Origin: Oscillospiraceae bacterium | Lineage (GTDB): Bacteria > Bacillota > Clostridia > Oscillospirales > Oscillospiraceae | Direction: 5' to 3' | Length of the DNA stretch: 51,618 nucleotides | Assembly: GCA_910575265.1 (NCBI GenBank) | Contig: CAJTEA010000017.1 | Location: forward strand, 1-51,618 | Shown here: piece by piece, positions 1-7,610 of the stretch | Numbering within the stretch: position 1 is the first letter of the stretch | Layout of the letters: the number at the start of each line of letters is the position of its first letter | The notes under the pieces: model-generated | What the model was told of the DNA's origin: nothing | Seen by the model: only the letters and a program-made list of their open reading frames with translations | Databases searched by the model: none | Position numbers and translations under genes: made by a program

Positions 1-219
1 CTGGCCGTGAAACTTGGCTACACACCTGTTGTTCCGCCCAAAAGCAATCGCAAAGATCCTTGGGACTACGATAAGGAATTGTACAAACAGCGTAATCAGG
101 TTGAGAGACTTTTTCGCCGCATCAAGCGTTTTCGCCGTATTTTTACCCGCTATGACAAGCTTGATGTTATCTTTTTGACTTTTGTCTATTTTGCACTTAT
201 TGTTGATGTCCTTATGTGA
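1..219 (+). pseudogene. IS5-like transposase, C-terminal part (runs in from the left)
   Basis: The reading frame is open from the first base, so the gene is cut by the window edge. About 72 residues remain. They include a basic stretch with the motif QRNQVERLFRRIKRFRRI followed by a hydrophobic tail, the usual C-terminal signature of IS5-family (IS427-type) DDE transposases, where the Glu of ERLFRRIK is the last catalytic acid. The frame stops at 217-219. A few bases later the sequence changes to a kinase domain, so the right end of the IS lies at about 220-235. A 5'-CTAG-3' at the junction is compatible with the target site of this group. Whether the missing part is intact cannot be seen. 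Confidence 0.7.
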
Positions 220-225
220 ACACTA

Positions 226-547
226 CCTAGGACGTGCCATTCAAAATGTGGTAAATAATGCGTTGGACTATTCCCCGCAAGATGGAACACTTCATATAGA
301 TGTCTGCGGAAAAGACAATTTTGTTGAAATTTCAGTCACGGACGAGGGGGAAGGATTTTCTAACGAAGCGTTGCAGCACGCGCAAGAACAATTCTTTATG
401 GACGACCAAAGCCGTAATTCAAAGATGCACTTTGGTATGGGCCTATATATTGCAAAATCCATTATGGAACAACATAGTGGTGAGCTTGTCTTAGAAAACT
501 CCAAAAGTACAGGCGGTGCAAAAGTAATTTTGAAAATTCCATTTTGA
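226..547 (+). pseudogene. Sensor histidine kinase, ATP-binding domain only (truncated by IS)
   Basis: The frame encodes only the HATPase_c end of a two-component sensor kinase: N box (NVVNNALDYSP), G1 box (DEGEGF) and G2 box (FGMGLYIAKSI), ending in a normal C-terminus at 547. No sensor domain, HAMP or His-box precedes it; upstream sequence belongs to the IS. The similarity starts at about GRAIQNVVNN, directly at the IS end, so the insertion cut the gene and the remnant has no start codon of its own. Without the DHp domain it cannot autophosphorylate. The original kinase resembles those that accompany OmpR-type regulators in resistance cassettes of Clostridia; its signal is unknown. Confidence 0.75.
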
Positions 548-636
548 TAGGATGGGCGACTTTATAGCCGTCCATTTTTTGTAAATCTTTATGAAATCTT
601 CAAAAACTTCTCTTATTATATCTATAAAGCAAATGA

Positions 637-741
637 TCTGCCCAGCGGCAGAAAAGAAAAAAACCGCTGCTGGGCAGACCGATTTTCCATGCCTACATTT
701 GCCTTATGCGGCGGTTTTAAGAGATTAAAGCCGCCGTTCTT
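637..741 (+). terminator. Two consecutive hairpins after the kinase remnant
   Basis: The first is an imperfect stem, TCTGCCCAGCGG (637-648) against 664-678. The second is CGGCGGTTTT (709-718) against AAAGCCGCCG (727-736), followed by a T-rich tail, which fits a rho-independent terminator. The stretch 548-805 otherwise shows no gene. Confidence 0.45.
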
Positions 742-805
742 TTATCCCCCAAAAGAATGACGCGGTAACACTGACAGATACGGCGGCTGACAGGAGGCAG
801 CCGCT

Positions 806-916
806 ATGAAGCGCATAACCATTCGACAAAATCTGATGAGGCTTGACACGTCAAAAAAAGCCCGTCCTCCGCCTGGGGACATTCCGGCCACGCGCATGAA
901 CTATACACAGCTATAA
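806..916 (+). CDS. Small ORF, 36 aa, function unknown
   Basis: A short frame starts with ATG 8 bases after a good Shine-Dalgarno (CAGGAGG, 791-797) and ends at TAA 914-916. The product is basic (MKRITIRQNLMRLDTSKK...) with a proline/glycine-rich middle; no domain is recognised. It lies between a terminator and the sigma-factor gene of the element and is followed by its own hairpin terminator, which argues that it is a real small cistron. It may equally be the tail of a larger lost gene or a leader peptide. Confidence 0.35.
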   Translation: MKRITIRQNLMRLDTSKKARPPPGDIPATRMNYTQL

Positions 917-941
917 AGTGCGATCTTATTCCCAAATCCCG

Positions 942-975
942 CCCGGTAGGTCTGCGACCTGCCGGGCAGTTTTTG
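942..975 (+). terminator. Rho-independent terminator
   Basis: A 12-bp stem, GCCCGGTAGGTC (942-953) against GACCTGCCGGGC (957-968) with one G-U pair and a 3-base loop, is followed by a run of five T (971-975). Confidence 0.7.
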
Positions 976-1115
976 TCGTTTCCTACGGTCTGCGCCGATC
1001 TGGAAAAATTATTTTCGCAAAGGGGGCTTTTAGCGGGTAGCAGACGGCGTTGCCGGTGTCATGTTAGCGGAAAGGGAGAGAACCACCACCATCCCCAAGG
1101 AAAGGGGGTGAGAAG

Positions 1116-1544
1116 ATGGAAGCTATCCCCCGCAACTATGACGAGTGCCGGTTTGACGCCTTTTGCAAGTCGGTACTGCGGAACGAGGCCCATAACTACC
1201 GGCGCGGCTTAAAGCGCCAGCGTGACCGGCAGGTGTCAATCAGCGCCTTGTCGCAGGCAGATATGGACAAGCTCTCTACGGTAGATCACTACCCCAGCGA
1301 CAGTTACACTTTTTCGTCGCACGGGTATGACCTGCATATCGACAACGAGCTTGTGGCCGATGCCTTTGCCAGCCTGTCCGCACAGACGCAAAGCATTTTG
1401 ATTTTGCGTTTCGTGCTGGATTTGGGCGACGCCGAGATCGGCAGCCTTGTGGGTATGTCCCGCAGCGCCGTCCAGCGGCGCAGGAAGAAAACGCTGGATG
1501 AACTGCGGAACAAATTGACGGCGTTGATGCCAAAGGGAGGTTGA
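1116..1544 (+). CDS. Sigma-70-like RNA polymerase factor of a mobile element
   Basis: This 142-residue protein has a weakly conserved N-terminal part and a clear region-4 helix-turn-helix at the C-terminus: LSAQTQSILILRFVLDLGDAEIG then LVGMSRSAVQRRRKK. Small sigma-like factors of this kind are standard cargo of Clostridia ICEs of the Tn1549/CTn type, next to a small HTH protein and a recombinase, as here. The start follows AAGGGGGTGAGAAG. It most likely drives element genes rather than core genes; which promoters it reads cannot be told from this window. The adjacent HTH gene begins 6 bases after its stop, so the two are co-transcribed. Confidence 0.7.
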   Translation: MEAIPRNYDECRFDAFCKSVLRNEAHNYRRGLKRQRDRQVSISALSQADMDKLSTVDHYPSDSYTFSSHGYDLHIDNELVADAFASLSAQTQSILILRFVLDLGDAEIGSLVGMSRSAVQRRRKKTLDELRNKLTALMPKGG

Positions 1545-1550
1545 GCGCGG

Positions 1551-1787
1551 ATGATGAACCCCAGCTACAAGGGCCGGGCGCTTCTCCCCATGCCGGTGAT
1601 CGAAGCCGCCCGCGCCGGGGACGCCGGAGCCGTGGAACAGGTCTTGCGGTACTACGAGGGCTACATAAACAAGCTGTGTACCCGGACACTATACGACGAG
1701 TACGGCAACCCCTATGTCTGCCTGGACGAGTGGATGAAGCACCACTTGGAAAACAAGCTCATTCAGGCCATCGTCGGTTTAGGCTGA
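1551..1787 (+). CDS. Small helix-turn-helix protein of the element (HTH_16-like)
   Basis: The 78-residue product starts MMNPSYKGRALLPMPVIEAA and has the helix-rich pattern of the small HTH proteins (Pfam HTH_16 type) that follow sigma-like genes in Tn916- and Tn1549-related elements: an amphipathic N-terminal helix, then AGDAGAVEQVLRYYEGYINKL, and a C-terminal DEWMKHHLENKLIQAI helix. The ribosome site AAAGGGAGG (1532-1540) lies inside the end of the sigma gene, with about 9 bases to the ATG. Presumed to regulate excision or transfer genes with the sigma factor; direct targets are unknown. Confidence 0.6.
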   Translation: MMNPSYKGRALLPMPVIEAARAGDAGAVEQVLRYYEGYINKLCTRTLYDEYGNPYVCLDEWMKHHLENKLIQAIVGLG

Positions 1788-2220
1788 CGGCAACCGGCCC
1801 GGCAGGGCAGGCGGAACACCTTACCCTTTCCATGTTCCCCCGCCTCCGGCCCGGCGCTGTACCTTGACAAAGAAAGCCCGCAAGATAACGGCGGCGCAGC
1901 ATAGGGCAACGGACACATTCTGTATGCGCCGCGTCGGTGGGTGCGCCATGACCCCGCATCCTGCGGGAGAGCGAGAACCGCCTACACCGAAAGCCGGCAG
2001 CTTTTAATCAGCGGCGCATACGCTAACGATACTCCCTTACAGCCACAGTCCGAGCGTTCAAAGCGTCGCAGGCAATGGGTAGGGCCGCGTGAGAACCACG
2101 CGGGGGTGAAAGTCCCGTGGTGCTGGTCGCCGCCAGCCGTCCGATTTATGCCTTTTCTCATAACGTACAAGCCGGAGCGCATATGGATTGTATGACGCTA
2201 TGCCGGAAAGGGGAATAAAG
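1788..2220 (+). other. 433-bp non-coding stretch with stem-loops
   Basis: No convincing gene is present. The stretch is GC-rich and holds several small inverted repeats, for example CCGCATCCTGCGG (1953-1965) and an arm pair CCACGCGGG / CCCGTGG at about 2097-2121. In related elements this position between the HTH gene and the recombinase block is also non-coding. It could be a structured leader, a transfer origin or the scar of a deleted gene; nothing here decides. Confidence 0.4.
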
Positions 2221-2475
2221 ATGATTAGCCAATCACAGCTTCAAGAAATGAGAAGCGTGGATATAACGCAGGTTGACCGCAGCACTTTAGTTGATATTCG
2301 CAACATTCACATTGACACTGCGCTGCCAGCCGTACAGAAAGTGCAAAGCTACCTGGAACAAATCGGCAATCCGTACTGCTTTCTCTGCGGTGATACGCCG
2401 GTCAAAATCCGCTTTGTATCAGAACACAAGACCTTAAAACAATCCCTATGCGATTACTTTTTAAGCCTGAAATAA
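2221..2475 (+). CDS. DUF6870-like small protein
   Basis: The 84-residue protein begins MISQSQLQEMRSVDITQVD after the ribosome site AAAGGGGAATAAAG. It has the pattern of the DUF6870 family found in ICEs of gut Clostridia: an N-terminal VDI.QVDRSTLVDI block, then VQSYLEQIGNPYCFLCGDTPVKI with a Cys-x2-Cys pair, and a C-terminal helix ending LCDYFLSLK. The family has no known activity; the Cys pair and the adjacent acidic/aromatic residues may bind metal. It lies 98 bp upstream of the recombinase gene on the same strand. An upstream start at 2188 is possible but has no ribosome site. Confidence 0.6.
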   Translation: MISQSQLQEMRSVDITQVDRSTLVDIRNIHIDTALPAVQKVQSYLEQIGNPYCFLCGDTPVKIRFVSEHKTLKQSLCDYFLSLK

Positions 2476-2573
2476 ACTACCGACTTTCCCGTTGCCATTT
2501 TTGACAAAGACCTTGTGATTATGGGGCGAAAATGGTATAATAGGCCTGTAATTATAAGGGGAAAGGAGGTATC

Positions 2574-4259
2574 ATGCCCCGCACACGCAAAACCAGAACG
2601 GCACGCGCCAGCGTGGAGCCGTTTTGGAAAATCGGGCTTTATATCCGATTGTCCAGAGAGGACGACAACGAGGACGACAGCGAAAGCATCATCAATCAGG
2701 AAAAAATTCTGCGTGACTTTGTAGATGGTTACTTTGAACCGGGGAACTATGTGATCGTAGACGTATTTGCCGACGACGGGCTGACAGGTACAGACACAGC
2801 ACGGCCAAACTTCAAGCGGCTTGAGGGCTGTATCGTTCGCAAGGAAGTAAATTGCATGATTATCAAGTCACTTGCACGCGGTTTCCGCAATCTTGCAGAT
2901 CAGCAAAAGTTTCTTGAAGAATTTATCCCAATCAACGGCGCAAGGTTTATCTGCACAGGTACACCATTCATCGACACCTATGCAAATCCACATTCTGCAA
3001 GCGGTCTTGAAGTGCCGATCAGGGGAATGTTCAACGAACAGTTTGCCGCTACCACTTCCGAAGAAATCCGAAAGACTTTCAAAATGAAGCGGGAGCGCGG
3101 CGAGTTCATCGGGGCATTTGCCACATACGGCTACAAGAAAGACCCCAACGACAAAAACAGCCTCTTGATAGATGAAGAAGCGGCGGAAGTCGTGAGAAGC
3201 ATTTATCATTGGTTTGTCCATGAGGGGTACAGCAAAATGGGGATTGCCAAAAGGTTGAACAACATGGGAGAGCCGAACCCCGAAGCCTATAAAAAGAAAA
3301 AGGGGTTCAAGTACAATAATCCCAATTCCAGCAAAAACGATGGCTTATGGTCTGCCAGTACGGTTGCAAGGATATTGCAGAATGAAATTTACACCGGCGT
3401 GATGGTGCAGGGACGGCATCGCATCATCAGCTACAAAGTACACAAGCAAATCGCTGTCCCCGAAGATGAATGGTTTGTTGTCCCCAACACCCACGAAGCA
3501 ATCATTGACCGGGAAACCTTTGAAAAGGCACAAGCCCTGCATCAGCGCGACACAAGGACAGCACCGGGCCAGCAGGAAGTCTATCTATTGTCCGGCTTTG
3601 TCCGCTGTGCTGACTGCAAAAAGGCTATGCGGCGAAAGACCGCCCGCAATCTCGCCTACTATGCCTGTCGTACCTTTACCGACAAAAAGACTTGCAGTAA
3701 ACATTCTATCCGGCAGGATAAGTTAGAGGAAGCGGTTTTAGCCGCCCTGCAAGTGCAGATCGCGCTTGTAGACAAACTATCAGAAGAAATTGAACGGATA
3801 AACAACGCGCCTGTTATCAATCGGGAAAACAAGCGATTGACCCTTGCTTTGAAACAGGCAGAAAAACAGCTCAAGCAATACAATGACGCTTCCGACAGCT
3901 TGTACCTTGACTGGAAAAGCGGTGACATTACCAAAGAGGAATACCGCCGCTTAAAAGGCAAAATTGCCGAGCAGATTGCCCAGCTTGAACAAAACATTTC
4001 TTATCTGAAAGAGGAAATGCAAGTGATGGCTGACGGTATCGACACCGATGACCCCTATCTTACTGCCTTCCTAAAGCACAGGAATATTCAAACCCTCAAT
4101 CGCGGCATCGTGGTTGAATTGGTTGATACGGTTTGGGTGCATGAGAACTGGGAGATAACGGTGGACTTCAATTTTGCCGACGAGTATCAGCGTATACTTG
4201 ATTACATCGAGAACAATCACAACATACTTATGGTAATAGAGCGAAAGCCCGCAATGTAG
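2574..4259 (+). CDS. Large serine recombinase (element integrase/excisionase)
   Basis: This 561-residue enzyme cuts and rejoins DNA at the ends of the element through a serine-DNA intermediate. The N-terminal resolvase domain starts LYIRLSRED with the nucleophile at about Ser27, followed by the SIINQEKILRDF and DDGLTGTDTARPNF blocks and an Arg-rich helix (LARGFRN). A recombinase domain follows (about 190-300). A zinc ribbon with CADC...YYACRTF...C is at about 344-376, then a long coiled coil (about 395-490), the full architecture of the large serine recombinases. Length and motifs suggest an intact enzyme. The start is fixed by GGAAAGGAGGTATC. The stop lies about 30 bp from the stop of the convergent collagen-like gene, and such genes usually sit next to the att site, so the element's right end should be at about 4290-4320. 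Confidence 0.93.
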   Translation: MPRTRKTRTARASVEPFWKIGLYIRLSREDDNEDDSESIINQEKILRDFVDGYFEPGNYVIVDVFADDGLTGTDTARPNFKRLEGCIVRKEVNCMIIKSLARGFRNLADQQKFLEEFIPINGARFICTGTPFIDTYANPHSASGLEVPIRGMFNEQFAATTSEEIRKTFKMKRERGEFIGAFATYGYKKDPNDKNSLLIDEEAAEVVRSIYHWFVHEGYSKMGIAKRLNNMGEPNPEAYKKKKGFKYNNPNSSKNDGLWSASTVARILQNEIYTGVMVQGRHRIISYKVHKQIAVPEDEWFVVPNTHEAIIDRETFEKAQALHQRDTRTAPGQQEVYLLSGFVRCADCKKAMRRKTARNLAYYACRTFTDKKTCSKHSIRQDKLEEAVLAALQVQIALVDKLSEEIERINNAPVINRENKRLTLALKQAEKQLKQYNDASDSLYLDWKSGDITKEEYRRLKGKIAEQIAQLEQNISYLKEEMQVMADGIDTDDPYLTAFLKHRNIQTLNRGIVVELVDTVWVHENWEITVDFNFADEYQRILDYIENNHNILMVIERKPAM

Positions 4260-4289
4260 CAGGCTTAACCACCTATCACCAAGCAAAAG

Positions 4290-4320
4290 TTATTGTTGTG
4301 CATAAATAAGCGGCGCAGTA
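4290..4320. mobile_element. Probable right end (att junction) of the serine-recombinase element
   Basis: Base composition changes abruptly here. From 4320 leftward the sequence becomes AT-rich like the element, while from 4320 rightward it is the GC-rich Gly-Pro-Thr repeat of the chromosomal collagen-like gene. The last codons of that gene (ending LIYAQQ) are AT-rich and do not continue the repeat, as expected if the element supplies the end of the frame. The exact crossover dinucleotide cannot be set without the other end or an uninterrupted relative. Confidence 0.45.
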
Positions 4321-4814
4321 GCGCCGGTGGGACCGGTAGGACCAATGGGACCGGCGGGACCCTGAGCGCCGGTGGCGCCTGTGGCGCCAGTAGCGCCGGC
4401 AGGACCGGTGGGGCCCTGAGCGCCGGCGGCGCCGGTGGCGCCAGTAGCGCCGGTGGGACCGGCGGGACCCTGAGCGCCAGTAGCGCCGGGGATGCCCTGG
4501 GGACCGGTGGGACCAGTGGGGCCATCAGGACCGGGGTACCCCTGAGGGCCGGTAGGGCCAGTAGGACCAGTTCCGGGGAAAGGAGGCCGGGGACCCGGCC
4601 CATAGCAGGGCGGGACCGGAGGCAGGACAGGCGTGGAACAGCCGCAATCACAGCCGCACCCGGTATTGCAGCCGCAGCCGGAATCGCAGCCGCACCCGGT
4701 ATTGCAGCCGCACCCAGTATTGCAGCCGCAGCACGAGCTGCCGCTGGTGCTCAGGTGGGCCACAACGCCGTCCTGACTGCCCTGTGCCCAATCAGAAGTA
4801 TGGTATCGTCTCAT
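4290..4814 (-). CDS. Collagen-like protein with Cys-Gly-Cys tract
   Basis: The 174-residue product starts at 4814 behind AGGAG (minus strand). Residues 1-20 are polar. Residues about 22-55 form a tract of CGC-N/D-x-G units ([17 protein letters not shown]...), and a Pro-rich hinge ([17 protein letters not shown]) leads into about 27 Gly-x-Thr/Pro/Ala triplets ([13 protein letters not shown]...). Proteins of this kind form trimeric filaments on spores or cell surfaces of Firmicutes (BclA-like), and the Cys tract could cross-link or bind metal. The usual globular C-terminal domain is absent; the frame ends [12 protein letters not shown] at the element junction, so the gene is probably 3'-truncated. 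The Gly codons are almost all GG(C/T/G) in repeating units, so the DNA reads as a minisatellite. Confidence 0.8.
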   Translation of the reverse strand: MRRYHTSDWAQGSQDGVVAHLSTSGSSCCGCNTGCGCNTGCGCDSGCGCNTGCGCDCGCSTPVLPPVPPCYGPGPRPPFPGTGPTGPTGPQGYPGPDGPTGPTGPQGIPGATGAQGPAGPTGATGATGAAGAQGPTGPAGATGATGATGAQGPAGPIGPTGPTGATAPLIYAQQ

Positions 4815-4841
4815 AATGAGCTCCTTTGATTCAAGTGATTG

Positions 4842-4887
4842 ATGTGGCGGTGCCACATACCATACTATGAACAAGGCCGGTATCGGT
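4842..4887 (-). promoter_or_regulatory. Possible sigma-K-type promoter of the collagen-like gene
   Basis: On the minus strand AC (4887-4886), a 16-base spacer and CATAGTATG (4869-4861) match the sigma-K pattern AC-N16/17-CATANNNTA with one mismatch. A 7-bp palindrome ATGTGGC-GGT-GCCACAT (4842-4858) lies just downstream in the leader. Mother-cell expression would suit a spore-surface protein. This is an inference from motif alone. Confidence 0.35.
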
Positions 4888-4958
4888 GCGGGGGACTTTA
4901 CAGCGGTTTGATTTTCTGGCATAATGGGGCTATCTGAAAACAGGGAGGCGCTTCTGCG

Positions 4959-5216
4959 TTGAATCACATTGAAATCCCCACGCTGCTGTTTTGGGAAAAC
5001 GGAAACAGCTGGTACGGCAGTTTGGGCAATACCCGGTTTTTTATCAAGCCGGAGTCCCCTGAGGGAGAGGGCAGACGGCTGTCCATTCAGGTTTGGCGGG
5101 GGCCGCTGTCTATGGAGCTGAGCGAGGTAATTGCCGCGGCCGATTTTCCCGTTACAGAGGAGGGGCTGGCCCGGACAGCCGCATGGCTGGAGGAGCGGGC
5201 GGCGGAGATAAACTGA
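4959..5216 (+). CDS. Hypothetical protein, 85 aa
   Basis: The likely start is TTG at 4959, because the ribosome site AGGGAGG (4943-4949) is about 9 bases upstream and no ATG occurs before the conserved part. The product ([20 protein letters not shown]...) has a beta-rich N-terminal half with FRVKPE-like strands and a C-terminal amphipathic helix ([16 protein letters not shown]). No family is recognised. It ends in the left arm of a strong bidirectional terminator shared with the convergent antiporter gene. Confidence 0.6.
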   Translation: MNHIEIPTLLFWENGNSWYGSLGNTRFFIKPESPEGEGRRLSIQVWRGPLSMELSEVIAAADFPVTEEGLARTAAWLEERAAEIN

Positions 5217-5249
5217 AACACTCCCATCCGGACCGGATGGGAGTGTTTT
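5216..5249. terminator. Bidirectional terminator
   Basis: A perfect 16-bp inverted repeat, AAACACTCCCATCCGG (5216-5231) and CCGGATGGGAGTGTTT (5233-5248), has A- and T-rich outer ends and serves both convergent genes. Confidence 0.85.
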
Positions 5250-5252
5250 GAA

Positions 5253-6434
5253 TCAGGCCAGCTCGGGCCCTTTGGAGATGGCCATTTTCAACAGCACAGG
5301 GGTAAGCAGGGCGGAACAGATCACAGCCAGAACGATGGCGGGCAGGATGGCCGGGTCGATCATCCCGGCGTTGATGCCCCGCTGGGCTACCATCAGGGCT
5401 ACCTCGCTCCGGGCCACCATGCCGATGCCAACCACCAGGGACTGGTGGCGGCTCAGGCGGCAGGTCAGTCCGCCCAGGCCGCAGCCAACAATTTTGGACA
5501 GCACGGCGGCGAGGACCAGCAGCAGGGCGAAGATCAGGATGCTGGAGTTCATATCCCGCAGGTTGGTTTTCATCCCCACGCTGGCGAAGAATACCGGGGT
5601 GAACACCATGTAGGAGGTAACGGTAAACTTTTTGGCCACGAATTTCCGGGCCTTGGTCACGTTGCACAGGATCAGTCCGGCGAAGTAGGCGCCGGTAATG
5701 TCGGCCACGCCGAACCACTCCTCGGCGCAGTAGGCCATGAGCAGGCAGAAGGCCAGCGACCACACCGCCACCCGGCGGCTGTGCCAGTGCTCCTCCGCCA
5801 CAAGGGTGAATATTTTGCGGACCACCAGTCCCACCGCCAGCACAAAGACAAAGAAGAGCGCGATGTGAACCATCACCATCACCGGGTCGGAGTCGCCGGA
5901 GCTGAACGCGCTGAGGATGGACAGCACCACAATGCCGATGATGTCGTCAATGAGGGCGGCGCTGAGGAGGGTGGTGCCTGTTTTGGTTTTCAGCTTGCCC
6001 ATCTCGTTCAACGTCTCCACCGTGATGGACACGGATGTGGCGGAAAATACCGAGCCCATAAAGGCGGATTTCAGCAGATTGTAGGCGGTAAACTCCCCTC
6101 CGCAAAAAAAGAAGAAGTACAGCCCGCCGCACAGAAGCAGAGGGACAAACACGCCCAGTACGGCGATAACGCTGGCCTGAAGCCCGGTCTCCCTCAGCTC
6201 CTTCATGTCGGTGTCGATGCCGGCGGTGAACATCAGCATGATCACGCCGATCTCCGCCGCCTTGACCAGAAAGTCGGTGCTCTCCAGCACGCCGAAGCCG
6301 CTGGGGCCCATGACGATGCCCGCCAGCAGCGCGCCCACCACCTGGGGCAGATGGACATGCTCGGTAATCAGGCCAAAGACCTTGGTGGACAGCAGAATGA
6401 CTGCCAGCAGAAGCAGGTATGTATAGGATTCCAT
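5253..6434 (-). CDS. Cation:proton antiporter (CPA2, Na+/H+ type)
   Basis: A 393-residue membrane protein with about 12 hydrophobic segments that exchanges Na+ or K+ for protons. The family signature is visible: LPQVVGALLAGIVMGPSGFGVL in the first third, then LMFTAGIDTDMKELRETG, the paired acidic residues of SAALIDDIIGIVVLSIL (the ion-binding Asp pair) and GIGMVARSEVALMVAQRG. No C-terminal NAD-binding (TrkA-N) domain follows, so this is the short form. The start at 6434 (MESYTYLLLL) is preferred over 6512 because GGAGGGAAGAA lies directly before it. It is a single gene with its own terminator at 5216-5249. Role: pH and sodium homeostasis; the ion preference cannot be read from sequence. Confidence 0.88.
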   Translation of the reverse strand: MESYTYLLLLAVILLSTKVFGLITEHVHLPQVVGALLAGIVMGPSGFGVLESTDFLVKAAEIGVIMLMFTAGIDTDMKELRETGLQASVIAVLGVFVPLLLCGGLYFFFFCGGEFTAYNLLKSAFMGSVFSATSVSITVETLNEMGKLKTKTGTTLLSAALIDDIIGIVVLSILSAFSSGDSDPVMVMVHIALFFVFVLAVGLVVRKIFTLVAEEHWHSRRVAVWSLAFCLLMAYCAEEWFGVADITGAYFAGLILCNVTKARKFVAKKFTVTSYMVFTPVFFASVGMKTNLRDMNSSILIFALLLVLAAVLSKIVGCGLGGLTCRLSRHQSLVVGIGMVARSEVALMVAQRGINAGMIDPAILPAIVLAVICSALLTPVLLKMAISKGPELA

Positions 6435-6566
6435 GATTTCTTCCCTCCAGAATGACAGCCCGGTTCTCTCCGGGCGTCCCTGTATTATACGCAGGGGAAT
6501 TTGGGAAGTCAATGGTAAAAACGGCGGGAAACTACCGGAGTTTTCCGCCGTTTTTGGAGAAAATGG

Positions 6567-7598
6567 TTATTCGAAATGAGCCAGCGCCGCCTGATAGGTA
6601 TCCCAGTCCGCCTCCCATACGGGGTCGGAGGGATCGGTTTTCAGCTGGGGCCGGGCGGAGGCCAGCACATCGGCGAAATACTGGCTGAACCGGGAGGCCC
6701 CCAGGGCATCCAGATGGTGCGCGTCGTAGAACATGCTATCCTTGAGGCCGATGGAGGCATAGTCCTCGTTGAAATCGTGGAAGTGGACGCCGTATTTGGC
6801 GGCGGTTTCCTTCACGGTGTTCAGCATGGCCTTTTCCTCCAGTTCCAGGTTGGAGGGGGTTTTCACTAGCCACAGCTCGATCCCCTCGTCCTGGCACAGC
6901 TTGATGATCTCCTCCAGCCAGTGCTGGTTTTTTTCCAGCAGAGGGACCGAACCGCTCACCGTCTCAATGGCGGGCCGGGGCTGGAGCGCCTCCTGGGGGT
7001 CCAGCATGACAAAACCTTTGTAGGGGTCCCGGGCCTGGGAGCGGCGGAAGGTGAGGTCAGAGCGGCTGAGCGTGCTCCAACGGCTGTGATACATCATGAA
7101 ATTAAACAGGGCGGATACCTTGCCCTCCAGGTCGGAGGCGGACACCCAGGCCAGCTCCGCCTTGTTCCAGGACAGGGGGATGTCGTCCATATAGGAGTAG
7201 GTCACCCCCCAGTCGTCCCCCTGGGCATAGTACTCCTTGTCCCCGAAGGCCATCCGGCACTCCACCACGATGAGGGAGGGGGACTGGGTTTTCAGCGCCT
7301 CCTTGATATAGGTATAGGTGGCCCACAAAGGCTGCTGCTGGGTGGCAAAGACATAGCTTTTCACCCCAATCTCCTCCCAGATTACCAGGGGGCTGAAAGC
7401 GGCGTAGGCGTGGCTGGGACCGAAGAACATCACCTCAAACTGGTCCTCCTCCTCGTTATAGAAGCCGGCAATCTTGTTGGTCATGTCCCACATCCCGGAC
7501 AGGGATTTCCGGGCCAGAATATGCTGGATGGGAGTCAGGACCAGGATCAGCAGGACCAGAAAGGCCAGGGCGGAGCAGAAAAATTTTGTTTTTTTCAT
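6567..7598 (-). CDS. AlgJ/DltD-like SGNH-fold O-acyl transfer partner
   Basis: The 343-residue protein has one N-terminal membrane anchor (residues about 7-25) and an extracytoplasmic SGNH-like domain. The first motif is FFGPSHAYAAF (Ser of the catalytic triad) and the last is MFYDAHHLDALGA (Asp-x2-His), with ECRMAFG between. It is the second gene of a pair: 12 bases separate it from the upstream MBOAT gene. In alginate, teichoic-acid and peptidoglycan O-acylation the MBOAT brings the acyl group across the membrane and the SGNH protein places it on the polymer. The acceptor here is unknown; no polysaccharide synthase gene is nearby. Confidence 0.75.
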   Translation of the reverse strand: MKKTKFFCSALAFLVLLILVLTPIQHILARKSLSGMWDMTNKIAGFYNEEEDQFEVMFFGPSHAYAAFSPLVIWEEIGVKSYVFATQQQPLWATYTYIKEALKTQSPSLIVVECRMAFGDKEYYAQGDDWGVTYSYMDDIPLSWNKAELAWVSASDLEGKVSALFNFMMYHSRWSTLSRSDLTFRRSQARDPYKGFVMLDPQEALQPRPAIETVSGSVPLLEKNQHWLEEIIKLCQDEGIELWLVKTPSNLELEEKAMLNTVKETAAKYGVHFHDFNEDYASIGLKDSMFYDAHHLDALGASRFSQYFADVLASARPQLKTDPSDPVWEADWDTYQAALAHFE

Positions 7599-7610
7599 GT
7601 GACCGCCCCC

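Noticed and set aside
4320..4580. Regular short repeats that look like a CRISPR or minisatellite array
   Set aside because: The unit is 9 bp (Gly-x-y codons) without spacers; it is the coding repeat of the collagen-like protein.
5445..6455. Long plus-strand frame opposite the antiporter gene
   Set aside because: Its product is Gly/His/Gln-rich without any domain. It is a mirror of a GC-rich gene with clear membrane motifs on the other strand.
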